DNA from: Pseudomonadota bacterium
GTDB taxonomy: Bacteria; Pseudomonadota; Alphaproteobacteria; Rhizobiales; Hyphomicrobiaceae
Length of the DNA: 8,982 nt
Direction: 5' to 3'
NCBI GenBank assembly: GCA_021813195.1
Contig: JAKALI010000133.1
Location: 1 to 8,982 of the forward strand
The stretch's first letter is position 1; every line of letters starts with the position of its first letter. Below, one piece after another: positions 1 through 5,927 of this stretch. The notes beneath the pieces are model-generated. The model was not told the DNA's origin. It made no database searches and was given only the letters and a program-made list of their open reading frames with translations. The translations under genes were made by a program, and so were the position numbers.

Positions 1-1647
1 CACCGCCGTCATGGCGATGCCGCCGAACAGGTACGGGATGAGACCGCCGAGCAGCAGCCCGACGACGACATACGGATTGTCGAGACCGAAGTTGGCCGAA
101 ACCCCTTTGAAGTATTGATACGACGTCGAGCCGTCGCGATTGGCTTCGGTGATGAAGTGCTGCAGGTCGTAGTTGAATGCGGCAAACAGCACGAGGGCGC
201 CGAGGCCCGCCGAGCCGATGGCATAGCCCTTGGTGACAGCCTTCGTGGTGTTGCCAACGGCGTCCAGCGCATCGGTTGAACGGCGCACTTCTTTCGGCAA
301 ACCGGCCATTTCGGCGATACCGCCGGCGTTGTCGGTCACCGGGCCGAAGGCGTCGAGTGCGACCACGACGCCAGCCAAACCCAGCATGGTCGTCGTCGCG
401 ATCGCCGTGCCGAACAGGCCAGCGAGATTGTAGGTGATGAGGATGCCGGCCACGATGACAAGAGCGGGCAGCGCACAGGCTTCGAGCGAGACCGCGAGGC
501 CCTGGATCACGTTCGTGCCGTGGCCGGTGACCGAAGCCTGGCTGATCGAGCGCACAGGGCGGTAGCCGATCCCGGTGTAGTACTCCGTAATCCAGATGAT
601 GAGCCCCGTGACGCCGAGGCCAACGAGGCCGCAGATCATGAGGTTCAGCCCGGTGATGGGCTGGCCGAGGGCGGTGCCGACTTCGCCGTATCCGCCAAGA
701 ACATATTGTGTGGCCGCCCAGAGCCCCGCGATCGACAGCACGGCGGTTGCAATAAAGCCCTTGTATAGGGCGCCCATGATCGAGCCGTTGGGGCCGAGCT
801 TGACGAAGAATGTTCCGATGATCGAGGTCACGATGCACGCCGCACCGATGGCCAGCGGATAGAGCATGAGGGCGGGTAGATTGGACTGTCCCGCAAACAA
901 GATTGCCGCCAACACCATGGTGGCCACCACGGTCACGGCATAGGTTTCGAACAGGTCGGCGGCCATACCTGCGCAGTCACCAACGTTGTCGCCCACATTG
1001 TCAGCGATCGTGGCTGGGTTGCGCGGATCGTCCTCGGGGATGCCAGCTTCCACCTTGCCGACGAGGTCGCCGCCCACGTCGGCGCCCTTAGTGAAGATGC
1101 CACCACCCAGACGCGCGAAGATCGATATCAGCGAGGCGCCAAAACCGAGCGCCACGAGCGCGTCGATCACGGTGCGATCGGAGGGATTATAGCCGAGGAA
1201 GTACGTGAGCACGAGGTAGTAGACAGCGACAGCGAGCAGCGCGAGGCCAGCCACGAGCATGCCCGTCACCGCACCGGCCTTGAAGGCGATATCGAGGCCG
1301 CTGGCGAGCGAGACGGTCGCGGCCTGCGCGGTGCGGACGTTGGCACGCACCGACACGTTCATGCCGATATAGCCGGCCAGCCCGGAGAGCACCGCGCCGA
1401 TGAGGAAGCCGAAGGCGACGGGTGCACCAAGAAGAAACCAAGCGAGCGCGAAAATGGCGGCGCCGACGTACCCTATCGTCGTGTACTGGCGGTTGAGGTA
1501 GGCTTGCGCGCCCTCGCGCACGGCGCCAGCGATCTCTTGCATGCGGGCGTTGCCCGGATCAGCGCTCATAACCGATCGAATGGTGTAGGCGGCATATAAG
1601 ATGGCCAACGCCCCGCAGGCGATGATCCACCACAAAATATCCGTCAT
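1..1647 (-). CDS. hppA: Membrane-bound proton-translocating pyrophosphatase, K+-independent type (C-terminus beyond left edge)
   Basis: This integral membrane enzyme hydrolyses cytoplasmic pyrophosphate and pumps H+ across the membrane. The reading frame is open from the ATG at 1647 to base 1: 549 codons of an expected ~700, so the last ~150 residues are outside the window. It encodes many hydrophobic segments. The family's substrate loops are intact: [13 protein letters not shown] at residues 188-200, then [19 protein letters not shown] at 206-224, and [14 protein letters not shown] starting near 434. The diagnostic [10 protein letters not shown] segment has Lys469 and Thr472, the pair known for K+-independent enzymes (K+-dependent ones have Ala at the first position), and nothing seen suggests Na+ pumping. 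The start is supported by GGGGAG nine bases upstream. The gene lies downstream of a same-strand flavoprotein gene, but 331 bases separate them, so it probably has its own promoter. I am very sure of the family and confident of the cation class. Confidence 0.97.
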   Translation of the reverse strand, partial: MTDILWWIIACGALAILYAAYTIRSVMSADPGNARMQEIAGAVREGAQAYLNRQYTTIGYVGAAIFALAWFLLGAPVAFGFLIGAVLSGLAGYIGMNVSVRANVRTAQAATVSLASGLDIAFKAGAVTGMLVAGLALLAVAVYYLVLTYFLGYNPSDRTVIDALVALGFGASLISIFARLGGGIFTKGADVGGDLVGKVEAGIPEDDPRNPATIADNVGDNVGDCAGMAADLFETYAVTVVATMVLAAILFAGQSNLPALMLYPLAIGAACIVTSIIGTFFVKLGPNGSIMGALYKGFIATAVLSIAGLWAATQYVLGGYGEVGTALGQPITGLNLMICGLVGLGVTGLIIWITEYYTGIGYRPVRSISQASVTGHGTNVIQGLAVSLEACALPALVIVAGILITYNLAGLFGTAIATTTMLGLAGVVVALDAFGPVTDNAGGIAEMAGLPKEVRRSTDALDAVGNTTKAVTKGYAIGSAGLGALVLFAAFNYDLQHFITEANRDGSTSYQYFKGVSANFGLDNPYVVVGLLLGGLIPYLFGGIAMTAV

Positions 1648-1656
1648 AATGTTGAT

Positions 1657-1662
1657 CTCCCC
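1657..1662 (-). promoter_or_regulatory. Shine-Dalgarno of hppA
   Basis: On the minus strand this reads GGGGAG, nine bases before the ATG at 1647. It fixes the hppA start and overlaps the small inverted repeat CCAA-AC-TTGG (1661-1670). Confidence 0.7.
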
Positions 1663-1720
1663 AAACTTGGCTTCGGCCCAGTGCCGTGAGGGCGTGCGGC
1701 ATGCATCGCCAGACCTGGCT

Positions 1721-1736
1721 CCAATACGAGCATTGG
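1721..1736. repeat. Inverted repeat CCAA-N8-TTGG, copy 1, in the hppA leader
   Basis: The site is CCAATACGAGCATTGG, five symmetrical bases on each side (CCAAT/ATTGG) around a six-base centre. TGGC at 1716-1719 and GCCA at 1740-1743 flank it and could extend it as an imperfect stem. It lies about 75-90 bases upstream of the hppA ATG. A second site with the same half-sites and spacing starts exactly 48 bases further upstream. It could be a dimeric regulator's operator or an RNA hairpin; no regulator is identifiable. Confidence 0.4.
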
Positions 1737-1768
1737 CTTGCCAGCCCCCGAGTCGCGGCCGGACCATG

Positions 1769-1784
1769 CCAAATGTGTTGTTGG
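1769..1784. repeat. Inverted repeat CCAA-N8-TTGG, copy 2, in the hppA leader
   Basis: The site is CCAAATGTGTTGTTGG. It shares the CCAA and TTGG half-sites and the 8-base spacer of the copy at 1721-1736, but only four symmetrical bases per side. It abuts the perfect palindrome GGTTGCAACC at 1784-1793. Grouping of these elements upstream of one gene suggests an operator region, but four-base half-sites could arise by chance. Confidence 0.35.
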
Positions 1785-1793
1785 GTTGCAACC
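1784..1793. repeat. Perfect 10-bp palindrome GGTTGCAACC
   Basis: This is self-complementary with no spacer. With one extra base it extends to a near-symmetrical TTG...CAA element. It is 137-146 bases upstream of the hppA start, within the CCAA/TTGG cluster, and is a candidate protein-binding site. Confidence 0.3.
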
Positions 1794-1978
1794 AACGTGG
1801 CCGATTGAGCCCGGTGGGGCGAATTGTCCGTGCAGAGTACACGGGCCGTGGGGAGTTCAGCGACAGTCGAGCGCCGTAACTCTCTGACTCTACGTGCATT
1901 CGGGCTGAAGTCGGGCAAACGCTGCTTGCTCGCGTACGTCATCGCGTTCGCCCAAAGTAGCAGCAGACACGCAGGGGT

Positions 1979-3181
1979 TCAGTGGTCGAGGCGGCGGATC
2001 TTCGGGACATGGCCCATTGCGTGTACCGGCTCTTTGGTCGGATCAAGACGGTGTGGCGCTTGCGGATGGGGCTCGAGCACGACCCCGCTTGCCGTTGCCC
2101 GGCGGTGGAAATAGATCCTCGCGGCCAGCCAGCGCATGGGTGCCGTGGCGATCGCCAAATCAATGAGGACATTCGGCGGGGCGCAATCAAGGAGCGCGCG
2201 CATGAGCATCTTTTTTCCGAACTGGGGCAATTCGGGAGCGAGAACTTTGTGTGGTTCGGGGGCGCCGTGAATGAGATGATCGGCGATTGTCTGACCGGCC
2301 CGTCGTCCAAACCGGAAAGCCTGGTGAATGCCGCCTGCGGTCGCGGGCGAAACCATACCGGCCGCATCGCCGATCAGCATCACGCCAGGCTTTGCCCACG
2401 GTTGCACGATCCCCCCACAGGGAATTCGTCCGGCGCGTCGTTCGACGATATGTCCGTTTGAGAAGCCGAAGAGATGATCGGTGTGCCGGCGGAACGCATC
2501 GAGATCGGCGCGATGGCCGTCCGTCACCGCCAGGCCAACTTGTGTAACGACTGGCCCGGGGGCCACCCAGGCGAGATAGCCCGGCGCAAGCCGGCTATCG
2601 AGAAAACAATGCAGCAGACCGCTCGCGCCGGCATCCAGCACTTTGTATTCAGCTTCCAATCCGACCAGAAAGCGGGTGTTCGTGCCAAGCTTAAAGGCGC
2701 GCGCCACCGCCGAACGGGCGCCATCGGCGCCCAGGATAAATCGGGTGGCGATGTCTTCCGGTCCCGCGATACGAAATCCCTGCTCAGTGCGTTCGGCGGC
2801 CGCGAAGCGCCGGCCCCGCAAGATGCGCGCACCCGCCCGCTCGGCTTCTTCAGCCAGCCATCGTAGAACGTTGGGCGTGTCGGTGGTTAGGAAGTAATAG
2901 CCCGGCGCGTGAAGATCGATGTGGCGCAGTGAGGGGCTGTAGAGGCGCACCCCGTGAACGCGCCGCGTCAACCAATGGGGCAAATCAAGTTCTTCCGCAG
3001 CCTCTTTGACAAGGATCCCGGTCGTCGCCACGCGCGCGCCCACATCGCGTTTGGCCTCGAGCACAACGACATTTAATCCGCGCAACGCGGCTGTCCGCGC
3101 GGCAACCAGCCCGGCGAACGACGCCCCAACAATTAAAAGATCGCAGGAAATGGCCGCCGTCGAGCCTCGCGTCATGGGCAT
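1979..3181 (-). CDS. Geranylgeranyl-reductase-family FAD-dependent oxidoreductase
   Basis: This 400-residue flavoprotein resembles the geranylgeranyl reductase/BchP branch of PHBH-like oxidoreductases. Residues 13-45 form the N-terminal Rossmann unit, with the dinucleotide motif VGASFAG at 18-24 and a terminal acidic residue at Glu42. GADGARSAVAR is at 151-161. The second FAD motif, GDAAGMVSPATAGGI, is at 271-285 and is the best family marker. RIPCGG at 252-257 also fits. The C-terminal ~30 residues are proline- and histidine-rich and show no recognisable domain. The start ATG has AGGGG about nine bases upstream; an in-frame ATG two codons later is a weaker choice. Family members saturate prenyl chains of chlorophylls, archaeal lipids or quinones, but none of those pathway genes is in view, so the substrate is open. 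Other options are a halogenase-like or generic NAD(P)/FAD oxidoreductase. Confidence 0.88.
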   Translation of the reverse strand: MPMTRGSTAAISCDLLIVGASFAGLVAARTAALRGLNVVVLEAKRDVGARVATTGILVKEAAEELDLPHWLTRRVHGVRLYSPSLRHIDLHAPGYYFLTTDTPNVLRWLAEEAERAGARILRGRRFAAAERTEQGFRIAGPEDIATRFILGADGARSAVARAFKLGTNTRFLVGLEAEYKVLDAGASGLLHCFLDSRLAPGYLAWVAPGPVVTQVGLAVTDGHRADLDAFRRHTDHLFGFSNGHIVERRAGRIPCGGIVQPWAKPGVMLIGDAAGMVSPATAGGIHQAFRFGRRAGQTIADHLIHGAPEPHKVLAPELPQFGKKMLMRALLDCAPPNVLIDLAIATAPMRWLAARIYFHRRATASGVVLEPHPQAPHRLDPTKEPVHAMGHVPKIRRLDH

Positions 3182-3343
3182 CGGTTCAGACCCCTGTTAT
3201 CGCTTTGCTCGGGATCTTCCCGCCAAATTGTGGCTGCAGCACGTAAGCTCGGCGGCTCAGCGACGGTGTAGGCGCCGTGCATTGGGGCTTGTCTCCACAC
3301 AGTCCTTGATACCGGCCACGCGCCATCTTAGCTCAAAAGCGAT

Positions 3344-3372
3344 TTGTGGCACCGGTCCGGCTCGCATATGGT
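3344..3372 (+). promoter_or_regulatory. Possible sigma-70-type promoter for the small secreted protein
   Basis: TTGTGG at 3344-3349 and TATGGT at 3367-3372 are separated by 17 bases and lie about 54 bases ahead of the ATG at 3426. The spacing is ideal, but the boxes match consensus only partly. The 244-base region 3182-3425 separates divergent genes and must hold promoters in both directions. For the minus-strand flavoprotein I see no pair better than chance. Confidence 0.3.
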
Positions 3373-3382
3373 TGCCATCTGG

Positions 3383-3397
3383 CGCGCAATCTGCGCG
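3383..3397 (+). repeat. Short perfect hairpin in the 5' leader of the secreted-protein gene
   Basis: CGCGCA, a three-base loop (ATC), then TGCGCG make a six-bp GC-rich stem. It lies between the putative -10 and the Shine-Dalgarno and could be an operator or an mRNA stem. It could equally be a chance product of GC-rich sequence. Confidence 0.3.
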
Positions 3398-3414
3398 ATG
3401 GACCAAGATAGAAC

Positions 3415-3419
3415 AGGAG
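3415..3419 (+). promoter_or_regulatory. Shine-Dalgarno AGGAG that decides the start at 3426
   Basis: AGGAG sits six bases before the ATG at 3426, an ideal arrangement. It argues against the much longer open frame that begins at 3006 inside the opposite-strand flavoprotein gene. Confidence 0.75.
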
Positions 3420-3425
3420 TTCAAC

Positions 3426-3818
3426 ATGCGGCGGCAGGGAATGATCGGTTTGGCTGTGTGCGCCGCTTTCGCCGCAGGCCCTGGACATGCGGCTTCCGAC
3501 CCGCTCGCAGGCACGTGGAGCGGCGGGGGCTACGTGCAACCCAAGGACGGCGCCCGCGAAAAGGTCAGCTGCCGTGTGACGTACAGCCGGCGATCAGACA
3601 AAGTTTACGGCGTGAGTGCGACGTGCGCGTCAACTTCGGTCAAAATCCAGCAGACCGGGGAGTTGCTGCATGTTTCAGGCAATCGCTACGTCGGCGACTT
3701 TCACAACCCGCAATATGACGTCTCCGGCCGCGTGCGGGTGGTGGTGAACGGAGGGAGCCAAAGCGTCACCTTTTCAAGCGCGCACGGCGGTGGTGCGATG
3801 ACGCTGCGCCGGCGCTGA
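3426..3818 (+). CDS. Small exported protein of unknown function (WSGGG-type N-terminus, two cysteines)
   Basis: This is a 130-residue protein. Residues 1-22 are a plausible Sec signal peptide: Arg2-Arg3, a hydrophobic stretch at 6-17, and Ala-rich GHA-A for signal peptidase I near 22/23. The mature part starts with DPLAGTWSGGG (25-35), followed by a serine/valine-rich, probably beta-strand-rich sequence. Cys49 and Cys67 are the only cysteines after the signal and could form a disulfide in the periplasm. The pattern (GxWSGGG, then a SCRVxY segment, then a second Cys) resembles small secreted proteins of Hyphomicrobiales that I recall as uncharacterised. No enzyme motif is visible. The frame stays open upstream to 3006, but the ideal Shine-Dalgarno and the signal peptide place the start at 3426. 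It is transcribed divergently from the flavoprotein gene. Confidence 0.82.
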   Translation: MRRQGMIGLAVCAAFAAGPGHAASDPLAGTWSGGGYVQPKDGAREKVSCRVTYSRRSDKVYGVSATCASTSVKIQQTGELLHVSGNRYVGDFHNPQYDVSGRVRVVVNGGSQSVTFSSAHGGGAMTLRRR

Positions 3819-3825
3819 CCAGACG

Positions 3826-3855
3826 GCGACGCCAAGCCTCATCGGTGAGCGTCGC
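3826..3855. terminator. GC-rich hairpin just after the secreted-protein gene (weak terminator candidate)
   Basis: GCGACGC (3826-3832) and GCGTCGC (3849-3855) are a perfect 7-bp inverted repeat; TCA/TGA inside can extend the stem around a TCGG loop. It begins seven bases after the stop codon at 3818. The following bases (TTGTGCGG) hold no U-run, so it may be a transcript-end stabiliser, not an intrinsic terminator. Confidence 0.35.
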
Positions 3856-3963
3856 TTGTGCGGATCGTCCACGATCCCCATCACCACGAAGGTCCGGTAA
3901 ACGTGGGCGTGGGGTGAGGTCGCGGACATCGGTCCCGACCAAGAAACGAGGTGCGACAGGGCA

Positions 3964-5073
3964 ATGGCGTGGTCGATTTCTCTAGGGAAGATCGCGGGCA
4001 CTGAGGTCCGCATTCATCTCACGTTCTTCCTCCTGTTGGCGTGGTTCGGCATCGCGGCTGGCGCGCGCGGCGGACAGCCGGCTGCCATTGAGGCCGTGGT
4101 CTTTATTCTTGCGGTGTTTGCTTGTGTGCTGGCGCACGAATACGGTCACGTGCTGATGGCGCGGCGCTTTGGGATCGGGACGCGAGACATCACCTTGCTG
4201 CCAATCGGTGGCGTCGCCAGTATCGAGAGGATGCCTGAGAAGCCCTCTCAGGAGCTGCTGATTGCACTTGCCGGGCCGGCAGTGAACGTCGCGATCGCGG
4301 CAATCTTGTTCCTCTTTTTCGGAGCCAGCCTCACACAAGAGCGCTTGGCTCAAGCCGTCGAGACACAGAACATCGATTTCACGACGCGACTTGCCGTCAT
4401 CAACGTATTCCTCGTCCTGTTCAATATGATCCCGGCTTTTCCGATGGATGGCGGGAGAGTGTTGCGCGCGGTGCTGTCGATGCGCCTCAATAGGGCCACT
4501 GCAACACGCATCGCCGCGCGCATCGGTCAGGCGATGGCGTTCGGTCTTGGCTTTCTCGGGTTGTTCGGCAATCCGTTGCTGATCTTCATCGCCCTGTTCG
4601 TCTTTCTGGCTGCTTCGCACGAAAGCTATGCGGTGGAGTTAGGCGAGGCGACCAAGCAGGCGGCCATGGGGCATGCGACCATCACCGAGTTTGCGCGGCT
4701 CGACACGACAGCGACCGTGGGCGAGGCCGTCGAAGCCTTGCTCGCCACGACGCAGCACGAATTCCCCGTGACGGATGGAGCCTTACGGCTGCGCGGTGTG
4801 CTGACACGCGACGGCATCATCGCCGCCTTGTCGGCGACGGGACCGCAGACGCCCGTGCTGGACGTGATGGAGCGCGAGGTGCCGACCGTCAATCGCCGTG
4901 CACCGCTGTCGGAGGCGGTTGCGATCCTGCAGACGGGGCGCAAGCCGATCGTCGGCGTCGTCGACGACGACGATCGGGTGGTCGGCATCGTCACGATGGA
5001 AAACATCTCCGAATACATGATGATCGAGGAGGCCGGCCGCAGCTTCCGCTCTCGCCGGCCTGTCGCGGTGTGA
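3964..5073 (+). CDS. Site-2-protease family (M50) intramembrane zinc metalloprotease with C-terminal CBS domain pair
   Basis: This is a 369-residue polytopic membrane protein that would cut a substrate within or near the membrane. Hydrophobic segments lie near 17-34, 39-57, 97-120, 142-158 and 190-218. The zinc/catalytic motif HEYGH is at 58-62 and the third-ligand motif NMIPAFPMDGG at 154-164 (Asp162), so the active site is complete. Residues ~240-290 and ~298-354 form two CBS modules, which in other proteins bind adenosine nucleotides and control activity. This is the SpoIVFB-like/CBS group, not RseP, since no PDZ domain is present. The start ATG has only a distant GAGG or a very close AGGG, so ribosome binding looks weak. 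No sigma/anti-sigma pair is nearby to suggest a substrate. It lies 145 bases after the secreted-protein gene and 116 bases before nadD. Confidence 0.93.
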   Translation: MAWSISLGKIAGTEVRIHLTFFLLLAWFGIAAGARGGQPAAIEAVVFILAVFACVLAHEYGHVLMARRFGIGTRDITLLPIGGVASIERMPEKPSQELLIALAGPAVNVAIAAILFLFFGASLTQERLAQAVETQNIDFTTRLAVINVFLVLFNMIPAFPMDGGRVLRAVLSMRLNRATATRIAARIGQAMAFGLGFLGLFGNPLLIFIALFVFLAASHESYAVELGEATKQAAMGHATITEFARLDTTATVGEAVEALLATTQHEFPVTDGALRLRGVLTRDGIIAALSATGPQTPVLDVMEREVPTVNRRAPLSEAVAILQTGRKPIVGVVDDDDRVVGIVTMENISEYMMIEEAGRSFRSRRPVAV

Positions 5074-5108
5074 TCCCCCACCGGCTTGACCATTACACCT
5101 GGAACCGA

Positions 5109-5137
5109 TTGCGCACGGACGGCACTGCAGCCTAGAT
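5109..5137 (+). promoter_or_regulatory. Possible promoter for nadD
   Basis: TTGCGC at 5109-5114 and CTAGAT at 5132-5137 are 17 bases apart, resembling the relaxed alphaproteobacterial pattern (TTG-rich -35, CTATAT-like -10). They lie 53 bases before the nadD start. The match is partial and only suggestive. Confidence 0.25.
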
Positions 5138-5177
5138 GACCGTTACGTGATTTTTTATCGGGCCGCCACGACCAACC

Positions 5178-5182
5178 GAGGA
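5178..5182 (+). promoter_or_regulatory. Shine-Dalgarno GAGGA supporting a TTG start for nadD
   Basis: GAGGA is followed by eight bases (counting from GAGG) and then TTG at 5190. The nearby ATG at 5183 is not in the nadD frame and hits TGA after three codons. There is no in-frame ATG before the catalytic motif, so TTG, or less likely GTG at 5202, must serve. Confidence 0.55.
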
Positions 5183-5189
5183 TGCCACA

Positions 5190-5834
5190 TTGACCAGCGC
5201 CGTGCGCACCCGGGCATTCGGGGGGATCCGCGTCCGAACCCCGCATGCGTCAGCCGGTCGGCGGATCGGGCTGTTCGGCGGCTCGTTTAATCCGCCGCAT
5301 GTGGGCCACATGCGTGTGGCCGAGACCGCACTTCGCCGTCTCGGTCTCGACCAACTCTGGTGGATGGTCACGCCCGGCAATCCATTGAAGGATGCAGCCG
5401 CCAGAGCCCCGATTGGAAGCCGCTTGGAGGCTGTTCGCCGACTGGCCACGCATCCGCGCATGCGCGTCACGGCGCTCGAGGCCGAGTTGGGCGAACCGGC
5501 CTATACGGCCCGCACCATCGCAGTTTTACGGCGACGGCATCCCCATGCTCGATTTGTTTGGGTGATGGGCGCCGACGGACTTGCGCAATTTCATCGCTGG
5601 CAGGACTGGCGCCACATTGCAGCCCTGGTCGCGATCGCGGTTGTTGACCGGCCCGGTTTGCGCTATCGCGCTCTCGCTGCGCCCGCGGCCCACGCGCTGG
5701 ATCGCTACCGCCTGCCGGAGGAGCGGGCCCGGCAGTTGGCGGCGCGAAAACCGCCGGCCTGGGTCTTTCTGTCCACTCGGCTCGAACGCACATCGTCTTC
5801 GGCGATCCGGGCCGGTCGCGGCCGGCGCAATTGA
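5190..5834 (+). CDS. nadD: Nicotinate-nucleotide adenylyltransferase
   Basis: This cytoplasmic enzyme joins nicotinate mononucleotide and ATP into deamido-NAD and pyrophosphate, the penultimate step of NAD synthesis. The protein is 214 residues, normal for the family. The nucleotidyltransferase motif GGSFNPPHVGH spans 30-40, with HxGH at 37-40. Other conserved pieces are PGNPLK (62-67), Tyr106-Thr107, MGAD (127-130) with aromatic residues Phe135, Trp138 and Trp141, and the C-terminal SSSAIR (203-208), which binds the ATP phosphates. About 24 residues precede the first strand, slightly longer than usual, so a GTG start at 5202 is possible. In many alphaproteobacteria nadD sits after proA and before rsfS; neither is here. 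Lysyl-tRNA synthetase follows after 93 bases. The C-terminus is short and Arg-rich. Confidence 0.93.
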   Translation: MTSAVRTRAFGGIRVRTPHASAGRRIGLFGGSFNPPHVGHMRVAETALRRLGLDQLWWMVTPGNPLKDAAARAPIGSRLEAVRRLATHPRMRVTALEAELGEPAYTARTIAVLRRRHPHARFVWVMGADGLAQFHRWQDWRHIAALVAIAVVDRPGLRYRALAAPAAHALDRYRLPEERARQLAARKPPAWVFLSTRLERTSSSAIRAGRGRRN

Positions 5835-5841
5835 CGCCGCA

Positions 5842-5854
5842 ATGCGGGCCGCAT
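5842..5854. repeat. Odd palindrome ATGCGG-G-CCGCAT after nadD
   Basis: A six-base perfect inverted repeat around a single G begins seven bases after the nadD stop. As RNA it gives only a 4-5 bp stem with no U-run, so it is weak as a terminator. Confidence 0.3.
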
Positions 5855-5859
5855 AGGGT

Positions 5860-5914
5860 CGGCCGCTTGCCAGCCTTCGCAACCTCAGCCGGAGATCCGT
5901 CCCTGAAGCGGCCG
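5860..5914 (+). repeat. 9-bp perfect inverted repeat in the leader of lysyl-tRNA synthetase
   Basis: CGGCCGCTT (5860-5868) and AAGCGGCCG (5906-5914) are exactly complementary across a 37-base loop. The right arm ends 13 bases before the ATG at 5928. The space between arm and start (GACGTTTCTGCCC) has no Shine-Dalgarno; the only purine-rich candidates lie in the right arm (GAAGCGG) or the loop (CGGAG). The stem could therefore affect translation or act in the DNA as an operator. No known lysine riboswitch or T-box features are visible. Confidence 0.45.
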
Positions 5915-5927
5915 GACGTTTCTGCCC

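Larger units (their letters stand above)
1648..1978. other. 331-base intergenic region and hppA leader, no convincing gene
   Basis: This lies between the stop of the flavoprotein gene and the hppA start. Small open frames cross it on both strands, but they run into hppA or the flavoprotein gene, have no good ribosome binding site and resemble nothing I know. The half near hppA is rich in CCAA/TTGG tetramers: seven between 1661 and 1795, where about one would be expected by chance. I see no clear -35/-10 pair and no hairpin with a U-run after the flavoprotein stop. Confidence 0.6.

Noticed and set aside
1559..1942. 127-codon minus-strand frame covering the hppA leader and first codons
   Set aside because: It overlaps hppA out of frame, has no recognisable domain, and the strong ribosome binding site in this region serves hppA.
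1914..1950. GCGAACGC/GCGTTTGC imperfect stem as a terminator for the flavoprotein gene
   Set aside because: The arms contain a wobble pair, the loop is about 21 bases and no T-run follows.
1982..2866. Plus-strand open frames of 159 and 130 codons inside the flavoprotein gene
   Set aside because: They are antisense to conserved FAD motifs and have no family resemblance.
3006..3425. 140-codon upstream extension of the secreted-protein frame
   Set aside because: It overlaps the opposite-strand flavoprotein gene, and the ideal Shine-Dalgarno plus signal peptide place the true start at 3426.
3982..4620. 212-codon minus-strand open frame inside the M50 protease gene
   Set aside because: It is antisense to the membrane segments and catalytic motifs of the real gene. 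Its hydrophilic, Gln/Asp/Arg-rich product is the expected shadow of hydrophobic codons.
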